DNA from: Planctomycetota bacterium
GTDB lineage: Bacteria > Planctomycetota > PLA2
Assembly (NCBI GenBank): GCA_021776785.1
Contig: JAJFFF010000044.1
Location: 214,578-278,577 of the forward strand
Direction of reading: 5' to 3'
Length of the DNA: 64,000 bases
The notes beneath the pieces were generated by a model. That model worked only from the letters and a program-made list of their open reading frames with translations, was not told where the DNA came from and ran no database searches. Of the stretch, positions 1-8,273 are shown piece after piece (position 1 is the first letter of the stretch; the number at the start of each line of letters is the position of its first letter). The position numbers and the translations under genes were made by a program.

Positions 1-1
1 C

Positions 2-904
2 GAGGGCATCCAGTTCGTGGATCCGGCCGTCGAGCTCGGCTTCAACCTCACGCGCCTCGTCGCGGTTTCCGGCATGGGGCTGCTTTTTGAAGCGGACGAC
101 GTGAAATCCGAGCGCAAGGTCGCGTTCAAGATCTTGCGGCCCGATCGCGCGACCGAGGCGAACGTGGCGCGTGCCGTCGAGGAGGCGAAATCGCTTTCGC
201 GCATCCAGCACGACAATATCGTCAGGATCCTGTCGACCGGGCGTATGAAGAACGGCGAGTCGTTTCTCGTCATGGACTTCGTGGACGGACTCACCGCAAC
301 CCAGCTCGGCAAGGCGGGGCGGCTTTGGATTCCCGAGGCGCTGCAAGTGGCTTCCGACACCGCCGCCGCGCTGAGTGCCGTGCATCAACGCGGCATGGTC
401 CATCGCGACGTGAAACCGAGCAACGTCATGGTCGAGGAGGCGACGAAGCGCACCGTGCTGATCGACTTCAGCCTGGCGCTAACCGAGGCCGGCGGTCTCG
501 CAAGTGCGCCCGCCGGCACGATCATCTTTTGCGCGCCGGAGCAGGTGCAGCCGCAAGCGCCGCAGGATGCCATGCACCCGGCGGTCGACATCTACGGCTT
601 GGGTGGTTCGCTCTACTTCATGCTGGTCGGGCAGCACCCGTTCAAGGGGTCGAGCACGCTCGAGATTCAGCAAAAGAAGCTGGGTGGTCCCATCCCGCAG
701 GTCAAGCCGCGGTTGAAAGGACGCGCCATCGACGAGCTCGACGAGATCATCGCGATTTGCATGCAGCCAAAGCCGGATGCGCGTGCGTCCGATGCATTGG
801 AAGTGAAGCGCTTAATCGATCGCGCCCGTCGGCGGTACCCGCCCGCGCGCTTTAGTGCGGCCAACCGGAACGCCATGCCCTCCCCGGTGCGAAAGCGGAA
901 ATGA
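2..904 (+). CDS. Serine/threonine protein kinase, 5' end cut by window
   Basis: This is a eukaryotic-type (Hanks) kinase domain that transfers ATP phosphate to Ser/Thr of target proteins. The frame is open to the first base, so the true start probably lies upstream; a GTG at 17 is the first start codon in the window. Visible motifs are VAFKIL (ATP-anchoring Lys), HRDVKPSNV (catalytic loop), IDFSLAL in place of the usual DFG, and FCAPEQV (APE). The glycine-rich loop is reduced to SGMG. The C-terminal tail is basic and no membrane segment is seen, so this part is cytoplasmic. The stop overlaps the next kinase start by four bases (ATGA), so the two are probably translationally coupled. DFS and the weak P-loop leave its activity uncertain. 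Confidence 0.85.
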   Translation, partial: EGIQFVDPAVELGFNLTRLVAVSGMGLLFEADDVKSERKVAFKILRPDRATEANVARAVEEAKSLSRIQHDNIVRILSTGRMKNGESFLVMDFVDGLTATQLGKAGRLWIPEALQVASDTAAALSAVHQRGMVHRDVKPSNVMVEEATKRTVLIDFSLALTEAGGLASAPAGTIIFCAPEQVQPQAPQDAMHPAVDIYGLGGSLYFMLVGQHPFKGSSTLEIQQKKLGGPIPQVKPRLKGRAIDELDEIIAICMQPKPDARASDALEVKRLIDRARRRYPPARFSAANRNAMPSPVRKRK

Positions 905-2097
905 CCGAGCTCGGCCTTCTGCCCCTGCACGGGCTTTCGAATTCGCCGCGGATCGCTCTGCCTTCGTCGGGGGACTTGGTCTTGGGACGCGATCCGGGCG
1001 AGAACGGCGTCAAAATCGCGGACCCGCGCTGTTCCCGGCGTCACGCCACGCTTTCGCCCCGCGGCGCGCGGTGGGTCGTTTTAGATCTTGGGAGCAAGAA
1101 CGGCACTTGGGTCAACGGCAAGCGCGTGCGCGAGATCGAGCTGCAAAGCGGCGACAACCTGCGCATCGGTCACGCGGAATTCGCGTTTGGGCCAGACGGC
1201 GGCGAGTACCGCTGCGCGAGCTGTTTGGAGACGCTTGTGACCGCGCCGGCCGACACGCCTTACTGCGTGGATTGTCGGCGCACGTTTCCGCTGCTCGGCA
1301 CTTCGTTGGGGCAACGGCGCCTGGTCCGTGGGCTCGGCACCGGCTCGTTTGGCTCGGTGTATGTCGGCCACCACCGCGGGACGCCTTACGTCGCGCTAAA
1401 GGTCTTGCACGTCGAGTTCACCGAATCGCCCGATGTCGTCATGAAGTTCTTGAAGGAGGCGTACGCGACTTCGGGCCTCGAGCACGAAAACATCGTTCGC
1501 TTTGGCGATTCCGGCCACGAGAGCGGCTACTGGTTCATCCTGCTCGAGTACTTCCCGAGCTACAGCCTCACCGAGGTTTTGGCGGAGCGCAGTTACCTCC
1601 CGGTGGATGAGGCCATGCCGATGGCGCGGCAGATTCTCTCGGCCCTTGAGTACGCGCACCAACGCAAGCTTTTGCATCGCGACATCAAGCCCGGAAACAT
1701 TCTCGTCAACGACGACGGCCTCGTGAAAGTCGTCGATTTTGGGCTCGCGAAGCGGCTCGTCGACTCCGCATTCACCAGTCAAACTTCCACCGTCACGCCG
1801 GGCACGCCGCTCTTCATGGCCCCCGAACTCTTATCCGGCGCGCGCGCGACGTACCGCTCCGACATTTACTCCGCTGCCGCCACTCTTTTCCGCATGATCA
1901 CCGGCCGCCATCCGATCGAAGCCCGGCGCCTTGACGAGTGGTTTGCCGCTATCCAGGACCAGGTGCCTCCGCCCGCCAACAGCGTGCGCACCGAGATCCC
2001 TGAACACATCAGCCGCGCCCTCTCTAAGGGCCTCGCCAAGAGCCCCAATGCCCGCTACACAAGCATCGCCGAGCTCGCCAAAGACCTAGGCCTATAA
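901..2097 (+). CDS. FHA domain-zinc ribbon-Ser/Thr kinase
   Basis: This 398-residue cytoplasmic signalling protein has three parts. Residues 25-95 are an FHA phosphothreonine-binding domain with GR at 29-30, SRRH at 45-48 and SKNGT at 65-69. Residues 105-125 form a small zinc-ribbon-like element (C105, C108, C122, C125). The rest is a complete kinase domain with glycine loop GLGTGSFGSV at 144-153, Lys167, HRD at 259-261, DFG at 279-281 and an APE motif. All catalytic residues are present, unlike the kinase just upstream, with which it shares an ATGA overlap. The FHA domain suggests that it binds a phosphorylated partner, possibly the upstream kinase; that pairing is inferred. The ATG at 901 is the only reasonable start. 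Confidence 0.92.
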   Translation: MTELGLLPLHGLSNSPRIALPSSGDLVLGRDPGENGVKIADPRCSRRHATLSPRGARWVVLDLGSKNGTWVNGKRVREIELQSGDNLRIGHAEFAFGPDGGEYRCASCLETLVTAPADTPYCVDCRRTFPLLGTSLGQRRLVRGLGTGSFGSVYVGHHRGTPYVALKVLHVEFTESPDVVMKFLKEAYATSGLEHENIVRFGDSGHESGYWFILLEYFPSYSLTEVLAERSYLPVDEAMPMARQILSALEYAHQRKLLHRDIKPGNILVNDDGLVKVVDFGLAKRLVDSAFTSQTSTVTPGTPLFMAPELLSGARATYRSDIYSAAATLFRMITGRHPIEARRLDEWFAAIQDQVPPPANSVRTEIPEHISRALSKGLAKSPNARYTSIAELAKDLGL

Positions 2098-2128
2098 AAA
2101 CAATCGCCCAAAAAAAGCCCCATATCGT

Positions 2129-2533
2129 CCAATGCGGTACCGGGTTGGATTTTTTCGCGCATAAGTTGTTTATTTGCAATGTGTTATGGCGTCAGAGTGC
2201 GGCATTGGTGCCGCACTCTGGGCATCCGGGGTCGGCACAGAAGCGGCGCCGGCCGCTGTTACCCCTTTCCAGAAAACAACTTAGGCCTGAATAGGGACCC
2301 GGCGCCACCCTCGGCGCTCACGGCTCGCCGCGACCGGGCGTTCGAACAGACGTAACTCATTTCCAAAAAATGACTTACGCTCAGACCAACAGAACAGGAC
2401 CGGTTCTTGCGGAGACCCAAAGTGCGGCAGCAATGCCGCACTTGATCGACGTAACCTACTCTAAAAAAAGCACTTATGCTCGCCAAAATCCAACCCGGTA
2501 CCGCATTGGGTGCTGGTGCGGTACCGGGTTGGG
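2129..2533. repeat. Palindromic MITE-like element 1 with terminal inverted repeats
   Basis: The gap between two convergent genes is filled by nested inverted repeats. A perfect 25-bp inverted repeat lies at 2129-2153 and 2485-2509. With three mismatches it extends inward to 38 bp (2129-2166 / 2472-2509). Inside are two perfect hairpins, at 2193-2220 (12-bp stem, loop TTGG) and 2420-2443 (10-bp stem). A further copy of the terminal sequence at 2517-2532 makes a 16-bp hairpin with 2490-2505. No protein is encoded. The outer arm starts CCAATGCGGTACC, close to the arm of the element at 52450. It could be a non-autonomous mobile element or a REP/BIME-like repeat, and may also serve as a bidirectional terminator. 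Confidence 0.8.
2193..2220. repeat. Perfect hairpin inside element 1
   Basis: CAGAGTGCGGCA (2193-2204) pairs perfectly with TGCCGCACTCTG (2209-2220) around a TTGG loop. The core AGTGCGGCA recurs as a second hairpin at 2420-2443, so the element contains repeated internal stems. Confidence 0.85.
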
Positions 2534-2542
2534 GGTTGCTGG

Positions 2543-2953
2543 TTAGGTGAACGTGATCATGTATAGCCAGACTCCTGTTCCTACGGTTGCTCCTAGTAGG
2601 GCTAGGAGGAGTTGGCCTCGCTTGCGGTGTTTTTTTGGGGTGTTCTTGGCGTTTTTGCCGCTTGCCATTTGGACGATCCAGATCACGAGGCACGGGACCG
2701 CAAAACACAGGTGAATGGTCAGAGGCCAAGGCGGCAGCGGCGGACCCGGCGGGCCGAAGTGGACGACGAACTCGAACGCCACCACGGCAGCAAGAAACGT
2801 GAAAAAACAGACGCTGTTAATCAGCGCGTGCGCGCGGTAGCGACGCCGCCGCGCCATCTGCACGCCAACCAAAACCGCCGGGATGATGAACAGCAACACG
2901 AGCAAAAAGATGTCGATCACGACGTGCGCGTTCGTGTCAAAAATCGCGATCAC
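2543..2953 (-). CDS. DUF420-like integral membrane protein
   Basis: This is a 136-residue protein with about four hydrophobic helices. The spacing RAHALINS, then IHLCFAV, then a KKHRKRG loop and a final helix WLYMIT resembles the DUF420 (YozB) family, whose members carry conserved His residues in helices and have no settled function. The helix order and His positions are visible in the sequence; the family assignment is by pattern only. Its start overlaps the thiI stop (2950-2953), so it is probably the second gene of a thiI operon. It ends next to palindromic element 1. Confidence 0.7.
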   Translation of the reverse strand: MIAIFDTNAHVVIDIFLLVLLFIIPAVLVGVQMARRRRYRAHALINSVCFFTFLAAVVAFEFVVHFGPPGPPLPPWPLTIHLCFAVPCLVIWIVQMASGKNAKNTPKKHRKRGQLLLALLGATVGTGVWLYMITFT

Positions 2954-4131
2954 GGAAATGAGATCACCTCGGTGTCTTCGACCGCCTGGGAAACCAAAGC
3001 GTCAACGTCGAGCGGCTCCTCCGCCAACGCGGCCTGCTGCGGAGTCGAAGCGGTAGCGGGCTTAGCTGGAATGAAGAGCTGGCAACAATCCTGGTCGCGG
3101 CGCTCCGAAATGGCGGCCGTGCGAATACGTTTCGCGCGAGCAATGATGTCTTGCTTGTCGGTGCCGATCAAGGGACGCAAGACAAGCATGTCGACAACGT
3201 GATCCACGGTGGCGAGATTTTCCAGCGTCTGGCTGGCAACTTGCCCCACGGACTCGCCCGTTACGAGCGCGTCGCAGTTGCGCCCACGCGCGAGACGCTC
3301 CGCGATACGAACCATAAAACGCCGGTACAAAATGACCCGCAGCGGCTCCGGACAATGAAGCCGTACTTGCGTCTGAATGGGCGCCAAAGGCACCAAAAAC
3401 AGCTTTGTGGCGTACTGCCACTCCGTGAGAACCTCGGCAAGATCGCGCGCCTTCTCCTGCGTCGTTTTGTCCACGAGAGGATGGCTGTGAAAGTGAATGA
3501 GGTCGGCCTTGCAGCCACGGTTGATCATCTGCCAGGCGGCCACGGGCGAGTCATACCCACCGCTCATCAACACCGCCACGCGTCCCGCAGTCCCCGCCGG
3601 CAGACCGCCCGGCCCGCGACGCCGCTCCAAGCTGACCAACATGCACGCCCTCAAAACGGAGATGCGAACATCCTCCGCCGCTCCCTTCAAACGCACCGGA
3701 ATGCCGAGCGCCGCAACAACACGCCCACCAACTTCGCGGTTCACTTCGGTCGACAACATCGGGAACAATTTGTCGGACCGCCGCGAACTAATGCGAAAAC
3801 TCGCCACGGGCTGCTCACGCCGCGAAAACTCCGCGATGATCGCCGCGGCGACCGCGTCCACGTCGCGCGGCAATTCCAGCGTGCGCATCACGTGCGCGAC
3901 GCCGCAGATCCGCGTCAACAGATCAAACGCCGCGGCGACGATCGGGCGATCGGCATCCGTATCGTCAGCCTCGATCGAAACGAGCAAGCGCTTTTCCACC
4001 GATCGAATGGAGAAGCGCCGCCCGAGCCGGCGCAGCGACTTCTCGCAGTTCCCGACCAAGACACGCTCAAAGCGACGACGGTTGCCGCCTTTCAATCCGA
4101 GCTCGTGATAGTGCACTGCAAAGAGCGACAT
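2950..4131 (-). CDS. thiI: tRNA 4-thiouridine synthase ThiI (no rhodanese domain)
   Basis: ThiI adenylates U8 of tRNA so that sulfur can be inserted (s4U), and in some bacteria feeds thiamine thiazole synthesis. The 393 residues comprise an N-terminal ferredoxin-like/THUMP RNA-binding region (about 1-165) and a PP-loop ATPase domain with MSGGYDSP at 189-196. Later family motifs are ALVTGESVGQVASQTLENL and DCCQLFIPAKPAT. The protein ends soon after, so the C-terminal rhodanese domain of the E. coli enzyme is absent, as in many bacteria that use another sulfur donor. It is divergent from the peptide-transporter operon and followed by the DUF420-like gene. Confidence 0.93.
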   Translation of the reverse strand: MSLFAVHYHELGLKGGNRRRFERVLVGNCEKSLRRLGRRFSIRSVEKRLLVSIEADDTDADRPIVAAAFDLLTRICGVAHVMRTLELPRDVDAVAAAIIAEFSRREQPVASFRISSRRSDKLFPMLSTEVNREVGGRVVAALGIPVRLKGAAEDVRISVLRACMLVSLERRRGPGGLPAGTAGRVAVLMSGGYDSPVAAWQMINRGCKADLIHFHSHPLVDKTTQEKARDLAEVLTEWQYATKLFLVPLAPIQTQVRLHCPEPLRVILYRRFMVRIAERLARGRNCDALVTGESVGQVASQTLENLATVDHVVDMLVLRPLIGTDKQDIIARAKRIRTAAISERRDQDCCQLFIPAKPATASTPQQAALAEEPLDVDALVSQAVEDTEVISFP

Positions 4132-4685
4132 GGGTCGGGGAATCTAGCAAGCGATCCGGCGAATTCGTCAGGTTTGGAGCCATGGACTCCCCCTCGCTCC
4201 GATCGAAGCCACCCGTCCCCACGCGTCCGAGCTCAACGACGGCGTCGCCACGCTCCACCGGTCGTGCGGAATCGCCCGCGCGGAAACCTTCGGCCCCAAC
4301 AGCGCGCCGCCCCGGTCGTTTGGCAAGGGGGGAGTCACGGGGACGGGGCCCGTGCGACGCCCATGGGGTAGAGAACGGTCGTCCCCTGGCGCCCCGAGCC
4401 GACCGGCCCGGTCAAACCCCACGACGCGCCGCGGCTGAAACGTGTGACCACGGCGGCGCGCCCGACGGCTTTCCGGCGAAAGCGAAGGCGACAATCCCCC
4501 GCTATCGTCCGCCATCACCGAAGCGCGCCGCGGGGAGAATTCGGCGACCAATGACGCAAGTCGTTTGACACCAACTGGTAGCGGAGATGGCAGCCCTCGT
4601 GGCGGAGATCGCGATCGACCGCGGCGTCGAATTCACCATAGATCCGGTTGACGCCCGTTGACGACCGCCGCTAGGCTGTGCGGTT
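4132..4685. other. Divergent intergenic region without a convincing gene
   Basis: This gap separates divergent thiI and the transporter operon and must hold promoters for both. Proline/arginine-rich open frames exist on both strands, but they overlap each other and show no domain, so I do not call them. A 19-base word (4261-4279, GTCGTGCGGAATCGCCCGC) recurs exactly at 14143-14161, in another intergenic gap. I see no clear -35/-10 pair, tRNA or terminator. Confidence 0.5.
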
Positions 4686-6818
4686 ATGGAAAGTAATCCG
4701 TTCGTTGGCTACGTGAAAGCAGGCGCTTTCGGCATCCTCGCGTTCGTCGTATTCATCTCGTTTTGGCAACGAAACAAGACCGAGGACAAGATTGTGTCGC
4801 TTGAGGCCAAAGTCGGTGACGTGTCGTCACAGATCGGCGACATGACGCGCGAGACCAGCCTGACAACTCGCGAAATCTCCGAGCTTCGCGGTAGAACCGA
4901 AGCCATTCTCAAGTTGCTCAAGTCGCGTAAGCAAGTCGTGGTCGTCGATGGCGGAACGAAGAGCTCGGAGACCGACCGAGATACCGATGACGATGACGAT
5001 TCAACCGACGAGGGACCGAGCGGCGGAGAAGATTGGGGATGGAGCCTAAACGCTGGACTTGACAAAGACGTCGACCCCGGTCGCCCAGTCGGAACTCCAG
5101 GTCGCTACAAGAACTTCCTCAAGCTCGATCCGGCTGGACCGGATGTGCACCCTGAGGCGTCCAACTTCGGCGCGACGATCAACATCCCGTTCGCGTCGGA
5201 ACCAAAAGGATTCAACTACCTTCTCGAGAATTTTGCCGGGCTGACCGAACACGTCGAAATCTATTGTTCCGACACGCCCGGTAAACGGCATTGGAAAGCT
5301 CCATCGAGCTTCAATTGGGCTCCCGCTATGTGCTGGCGCGTGGAAGTCAACGAAGACTACACCGAGTACACGCTGTTTTTTCGCAAGGACATGAACTGGC
5401 AAAAGCCGCCTGGCAACCTTACAGACTATCCATTCCTGGCAGGGACGCATCCGATCACAGCGCACGACTCGAAATTCACATTCGACATCATCCAAGATTC
5501 GCAGTCGAACTGCGCAGTACAGCGAAGCTACTTAGATGAACTCAAAAACGTCAAGGTGATCGATGATCACACGCTGGTGATTCAATGGAATAAGACCCAG
5601 TTCACGTCGCTTGCGCAGTCTCTCGCTCACAACATCCTGCCCAAGTTCGTCTACAACGTCGATGAGAAGGGCGACCCGTATCCGAAGGAAACGGTAGCGC
5701 AGGAGTTCAATGAACACTGGTTCGATGCTCTCCGCTACGGCCCCGTCGGTGCGGGACCGTACCGGTTCACAAAATACGAGGCTGGAAAGTACATCCGCAT
5801 GGAGCGGTGGGATCGCTGGTACGGCTTCAAAGATCAGCCGCTCTATCCGATTCGCACGCGCCACCTGCGCATCTACGAAGAGACAGAAACGGCGATGAAC
5901 TGGCTTCGCACAGGCGACGTCGATATCGGTGGCCTAAACGCCGCGCGCTACCAATCTTGGTGGCTCGAGCGCGACAAGGACAAGAGCAGCCCTTTCAACG
6001 GCAAGATCCAGGTCTACACGGCGCCGGCAACGTCGTACCTCTACATCGGATGGAAAAACACCGATCCGATGTTTGAGGACAAGCGCGTGCGCTGGGCGTT
6101 GACGCACGCCACCGACCGCCAACAGATCTGCGAAAAGATCTTCCTCAATCGATACACCCCGATGGGCGCGCCGCTCTACCCGTCAAGTAGCGAAGCCGAT
6201 CCGAGCCTCAAGCCACCCGTGTTCGACCTCAACAAGTCTCGCGCGCTTCTCGACGCTGCAGGATGGAAAATGAACCCGGGCACGGGGCTCCGGGAAAAAG
6301 TGATCAACGGCGAGGTCAGGCAGTTTAGGTTCAAGTTGAACTGGCCGGGCCCGAGCGCCGAGTTTCAAAACGCGCTCGACCACATCAAGAACGACTACCT
6401 AAAAATCGGCGTCCAGATGGAACCCGTTTCCTCGCAGTGGGCGCAGTTCCAGCAAGACCTTCGCGACCGACAGTTTGTTGCGTTCTCGCTTCTCTGGGTG
6501 CTCAACGGATGGGAACACGACTTCGGCCAAATCTGGCATGGTGACCGAGTACAGGACCCGGGCTCCTCAAACTACATCGAGTTCCAAAACAAAGAGCTCG
6601 ACACGCTCCAAGACTCCCTGCGCACATTGATGGATCCGGGCAAGCGCGTGAAGGCGATCCAACGGATCGGTCGCATCCTGTACGACGAACAACCGTATAC
6701 GTTCTTTGGTTGGCGCCAGATCTTTCGCGGCTACTGGAAGCACGTAAAGGGTGTCGAAGAGAACCGCTATTACTTCCGGCCGCTGATGCGCACGTTGCCG
6801 TTCACGATCGATCGATAA
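4686..6818 (+). CDS. Peptide/solute-binding protein (SBP_bac_5), membrane-anchored with coiled coil
   Basis: This is the substrate-binding component of an Opp/Dpp-type importer, 710 residues long against roughly 500-550 for typical family members. Residues 8-28 form an uncleaved-looking hydrophobic segment with no lipobox. Residues 30-80 look like a coiled coil, and an acidic linker rich in D, E and T follows. The family-5 fold starts near residue 155, with motifs such as GPVGAGPYRFTKYEAG, KRVRWALTHATDRQQI and FDLNKSRALLDAAGW. A signal anchor would hold the protein to the inner membrane in place of the usual lipid anchor. The permease genes follow after 3 bases, so the three are one operon. 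The ligand is unknown. Confidence 0.88.
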   Translation: MESNPFVGYVKAGAFGILAFVVFISFWQRNKTEDKIVSLEAKVGDVSSQIGDMTRETSLTTREISELRGRTEAILKLLKSRKQVVVVDGGTKSSETDRDTDDDDDSTDEGPSGGEDWGWSLNAGLDKDVDPGRPVGTPGRYKNFLKLDPAGPDVHPEASNFGATINIPFASEPKGFNYLLENFAGLTEHVEIYCSDTPGKRHWKAPSSFNWAPAMCWRVEVNEDYTEYTLFFRKDMNWQKPPGNLTDYPFLAGTHPITAHDSKFTFDIIQDSQSNCAVQRSYLDELKNVKVIDDHTLVIQWNKTQFTSLAQSLAHNILPKFVYNVDEKGDPYPKETVAQEFNEHWFDALRYGPVGAGPYRFTKYEAGKYIRMERWDRWYGFKDQPLYPIRTRHLRIYEETETAMNWLRTGDVDIGGLNAARYQSWWLERDKDKSSPFNGKIQVYTAPATSYLYIGWKNTDPMFEDKRVRWALTHATDRQQICEKIFLNRYTPMGAPLYPSSSEADPSLKPPVFDLNKSRALLDAAGWKMNPGTGLREKVINGEVRQFRFKLNWPGPSAEFQNALDHIKNDYLKIGVQMEPVSSQWAQFQQDLRDRQFVAFSLLWVLNGWEHDFGQIWHGDRVQDPGSSNYIEFQNKELDTLQDSLRTLMDPGKRVKAIQRIGRILYDEQPYTFFGWRQIFRGYWKHVKGVEENRYYFRPLMRTLPFTIDR

Positions 6819-6821
6819 GCC

Positions 6822-8273
6822 GTGGCTTCCTACATCATTCGTCGGGTTCTGCTCATGATTCCGACGTTTTTCGGAATCACATTCGTCGTGTGGTTGGTCA
6901 TGGCGCTCGCACCGGGTCGCTCCGGGGAGCAGGCCACCGGCAACCGTGACGAGAGCATGTCGAAGGATCCGAACAAGGCGGCGCAAGAGAATGAGGCGCA
7001 ACGCACATTCCGGCGACAGTTCGGACTCGACCGACCTATGTTTTGGAATGACTGGGTATCGCTCGGCGCTGATGAAGTAGGAGAAGATCTCCGGCTAGCA
7101 TTCGGCGACATCGAAGACGTTGGCGCCGACAATAAGCGCAAAGCGAAAGAGCGCCTCGAGGACTACGGGCTCTACGCGGTGCCGCCGCTCATCGACTTGT
7201 TGCAGCGCACATCCGGGGACGAGCAAAATCAGGTTCGCTACTGGTTAGGACGGAGTGCTGTCCGACTAGTCATCAAGAGACCGGGAAAGAAACTCACCGA
7301 CACCGAAATCAAACAGTTTCGGGAGTGGCGCGTCGAGAACCGAAAATTTGCAAAGTGGACGTGGAAAGAGAGCGCGCCCGCGGACGAACGCGCACCGATC
7401 GTCAAGTCGTGGGCGGACTGGTTCGCCAGCAACAAGGGTCGCTGGGAATACGACACGGGCGAGTACTACAAACGCCTTTTCACAGACACGCAGTTTGGCA
7501 CGTACTGGGGTCGCCTCGTCAAAGGAGATCTTGGAGTCAGCGTCTTGCACAAGCGCCCCGTTTGGGAGCTGATTCGCCATCGCATGAAATACAGCTTGAG
7601 TCTGAACCTCGTTGCGTTCCTACTCATCTATCTGTTCGCAGTCCCGACCGGCGTGTGGGCCGCCGTGCACAACGGAACGACCAAAGAGAGAGTCGTTGCC
7701 GTCTTGTTGTTCGCGCTCTACAGCCTCCCGAACTACTTCGTCGGAACGCTCCTCATCAAGTGGTTCGCGACCGGTGATCCGTTCAAGTGGTTCCCACAGG
7801 GCAGCTTCGAGGCCGACGATGCGGCCCAAATGAACACGTGGACGCATTTCAAAGACGTCTTGTGGCACATCACGTTGCCGCTGATGTGTCTGACCTACGG
7901 CGGACTCGCGACTCTCTCTCGGTTCGCGCGCTCAGGAATGTTGGATGTGATTCGATCCGACTACGTCCGAACCGCGCGAGCCAAAGGACTAAGAGAGTGG
8001 AACGTGATCCTCAAGCACGTCGTGCGGAACGGAATTCTTCCAGTGGTCACGCTCCTGGGTACAAGCCTTCCGGTCCTGATCAGTGGCTCCGTTGCCATTG
8101 AGTACATCTTCGAGATCGACGGGATGGGCAAGCTGATGCTCGACTCCATCACAAACAAAGACTTCAACGTCGTGATGGGCGTCCAGTTGATTGTCGGAGT
8201 ACTCACGATGGTCGGAATCCTGCTTTCCGACATCGCCTATGCGCTTCTCGACCCACGGATTAGCCTCCAATGA
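6822..8273 (+). CDS. OppB/DppB-type ABC permease with about 150-residue insertion
   Basis: This is an inner-membrane channel subunit of the peptide importer, starting at a GTG three bases after the binding protein. Helix 1 (residues 8-28) and the family motif RRQFGLDRP (64-72) are normal. The chain is then interrupted by about 150 hydrophilic residues (about 77-227), including a helical-repeat-like stretch YAVPPLIDLL, before the usual WGRLVKGDLGVSV resumes. The C-terminal permease domain has the EAA-loop signature DYVRTARAKGLREW, where the ATPase docks. The insertion follows the first helix, so it should lie on the periplasmic side. Its stop overlaps the next start by four bases. Confidence 0.9.
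   Translation: MASYIIRRVLLMIPTFFGITFVVWLVMALAPGRSGEQATGNRDESMSKDPNKAAQENEAQRTFRRQFGLDRPMFWNDWVSLGADEVGEDLRLAFGDIEDVGADNKRKAKERLEDYGLYAVPPLIDLLQRTSGDEQNQVRYWLGRSAVRLVIKRPGKKLTDTEIKQFREWRVENRKFAKWTWKESAPADERAPIVKSWADWFASNKGRWEYDTGEYYKRLFTDTQFGTYWGRLVKGDLGVSVLHKRPVWELIRHRMKYSLSLNLVAFLLIYLFAVPTGVWAAVHNGTTKERVVAVLLFALYSLPNYFVGTLLIKWFATGDPFKWFPQGSFEADDAAQMNTWTHFKDVLWHITLPLMCLTYGGLATLSRFARSGMLDVIRSDYVRTARAKGLREWNVILKHVVRNGILPVVTLLGTSLPVLISGSVAIEYIFEIDGMGKLMLDSITNKDFNVVMGVQLIVGVLTMVGILLSDIAYALLDPRISLQ

Noticed and set aside
2098..2542. Element 1 as only a bidirectional terminator
   Set aside because: It is several times longer than needed, has terminal repeats and internal hairpins, and shares its ends with a second element; a terminator role may be secondary.
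4168..4568. Overlapping open frames on both strands in the thiI/transporter gap
   Set aside because: Both are Pro/Arg-rich, lack domains and overlap each other; the gap is better read as a regulatory region.
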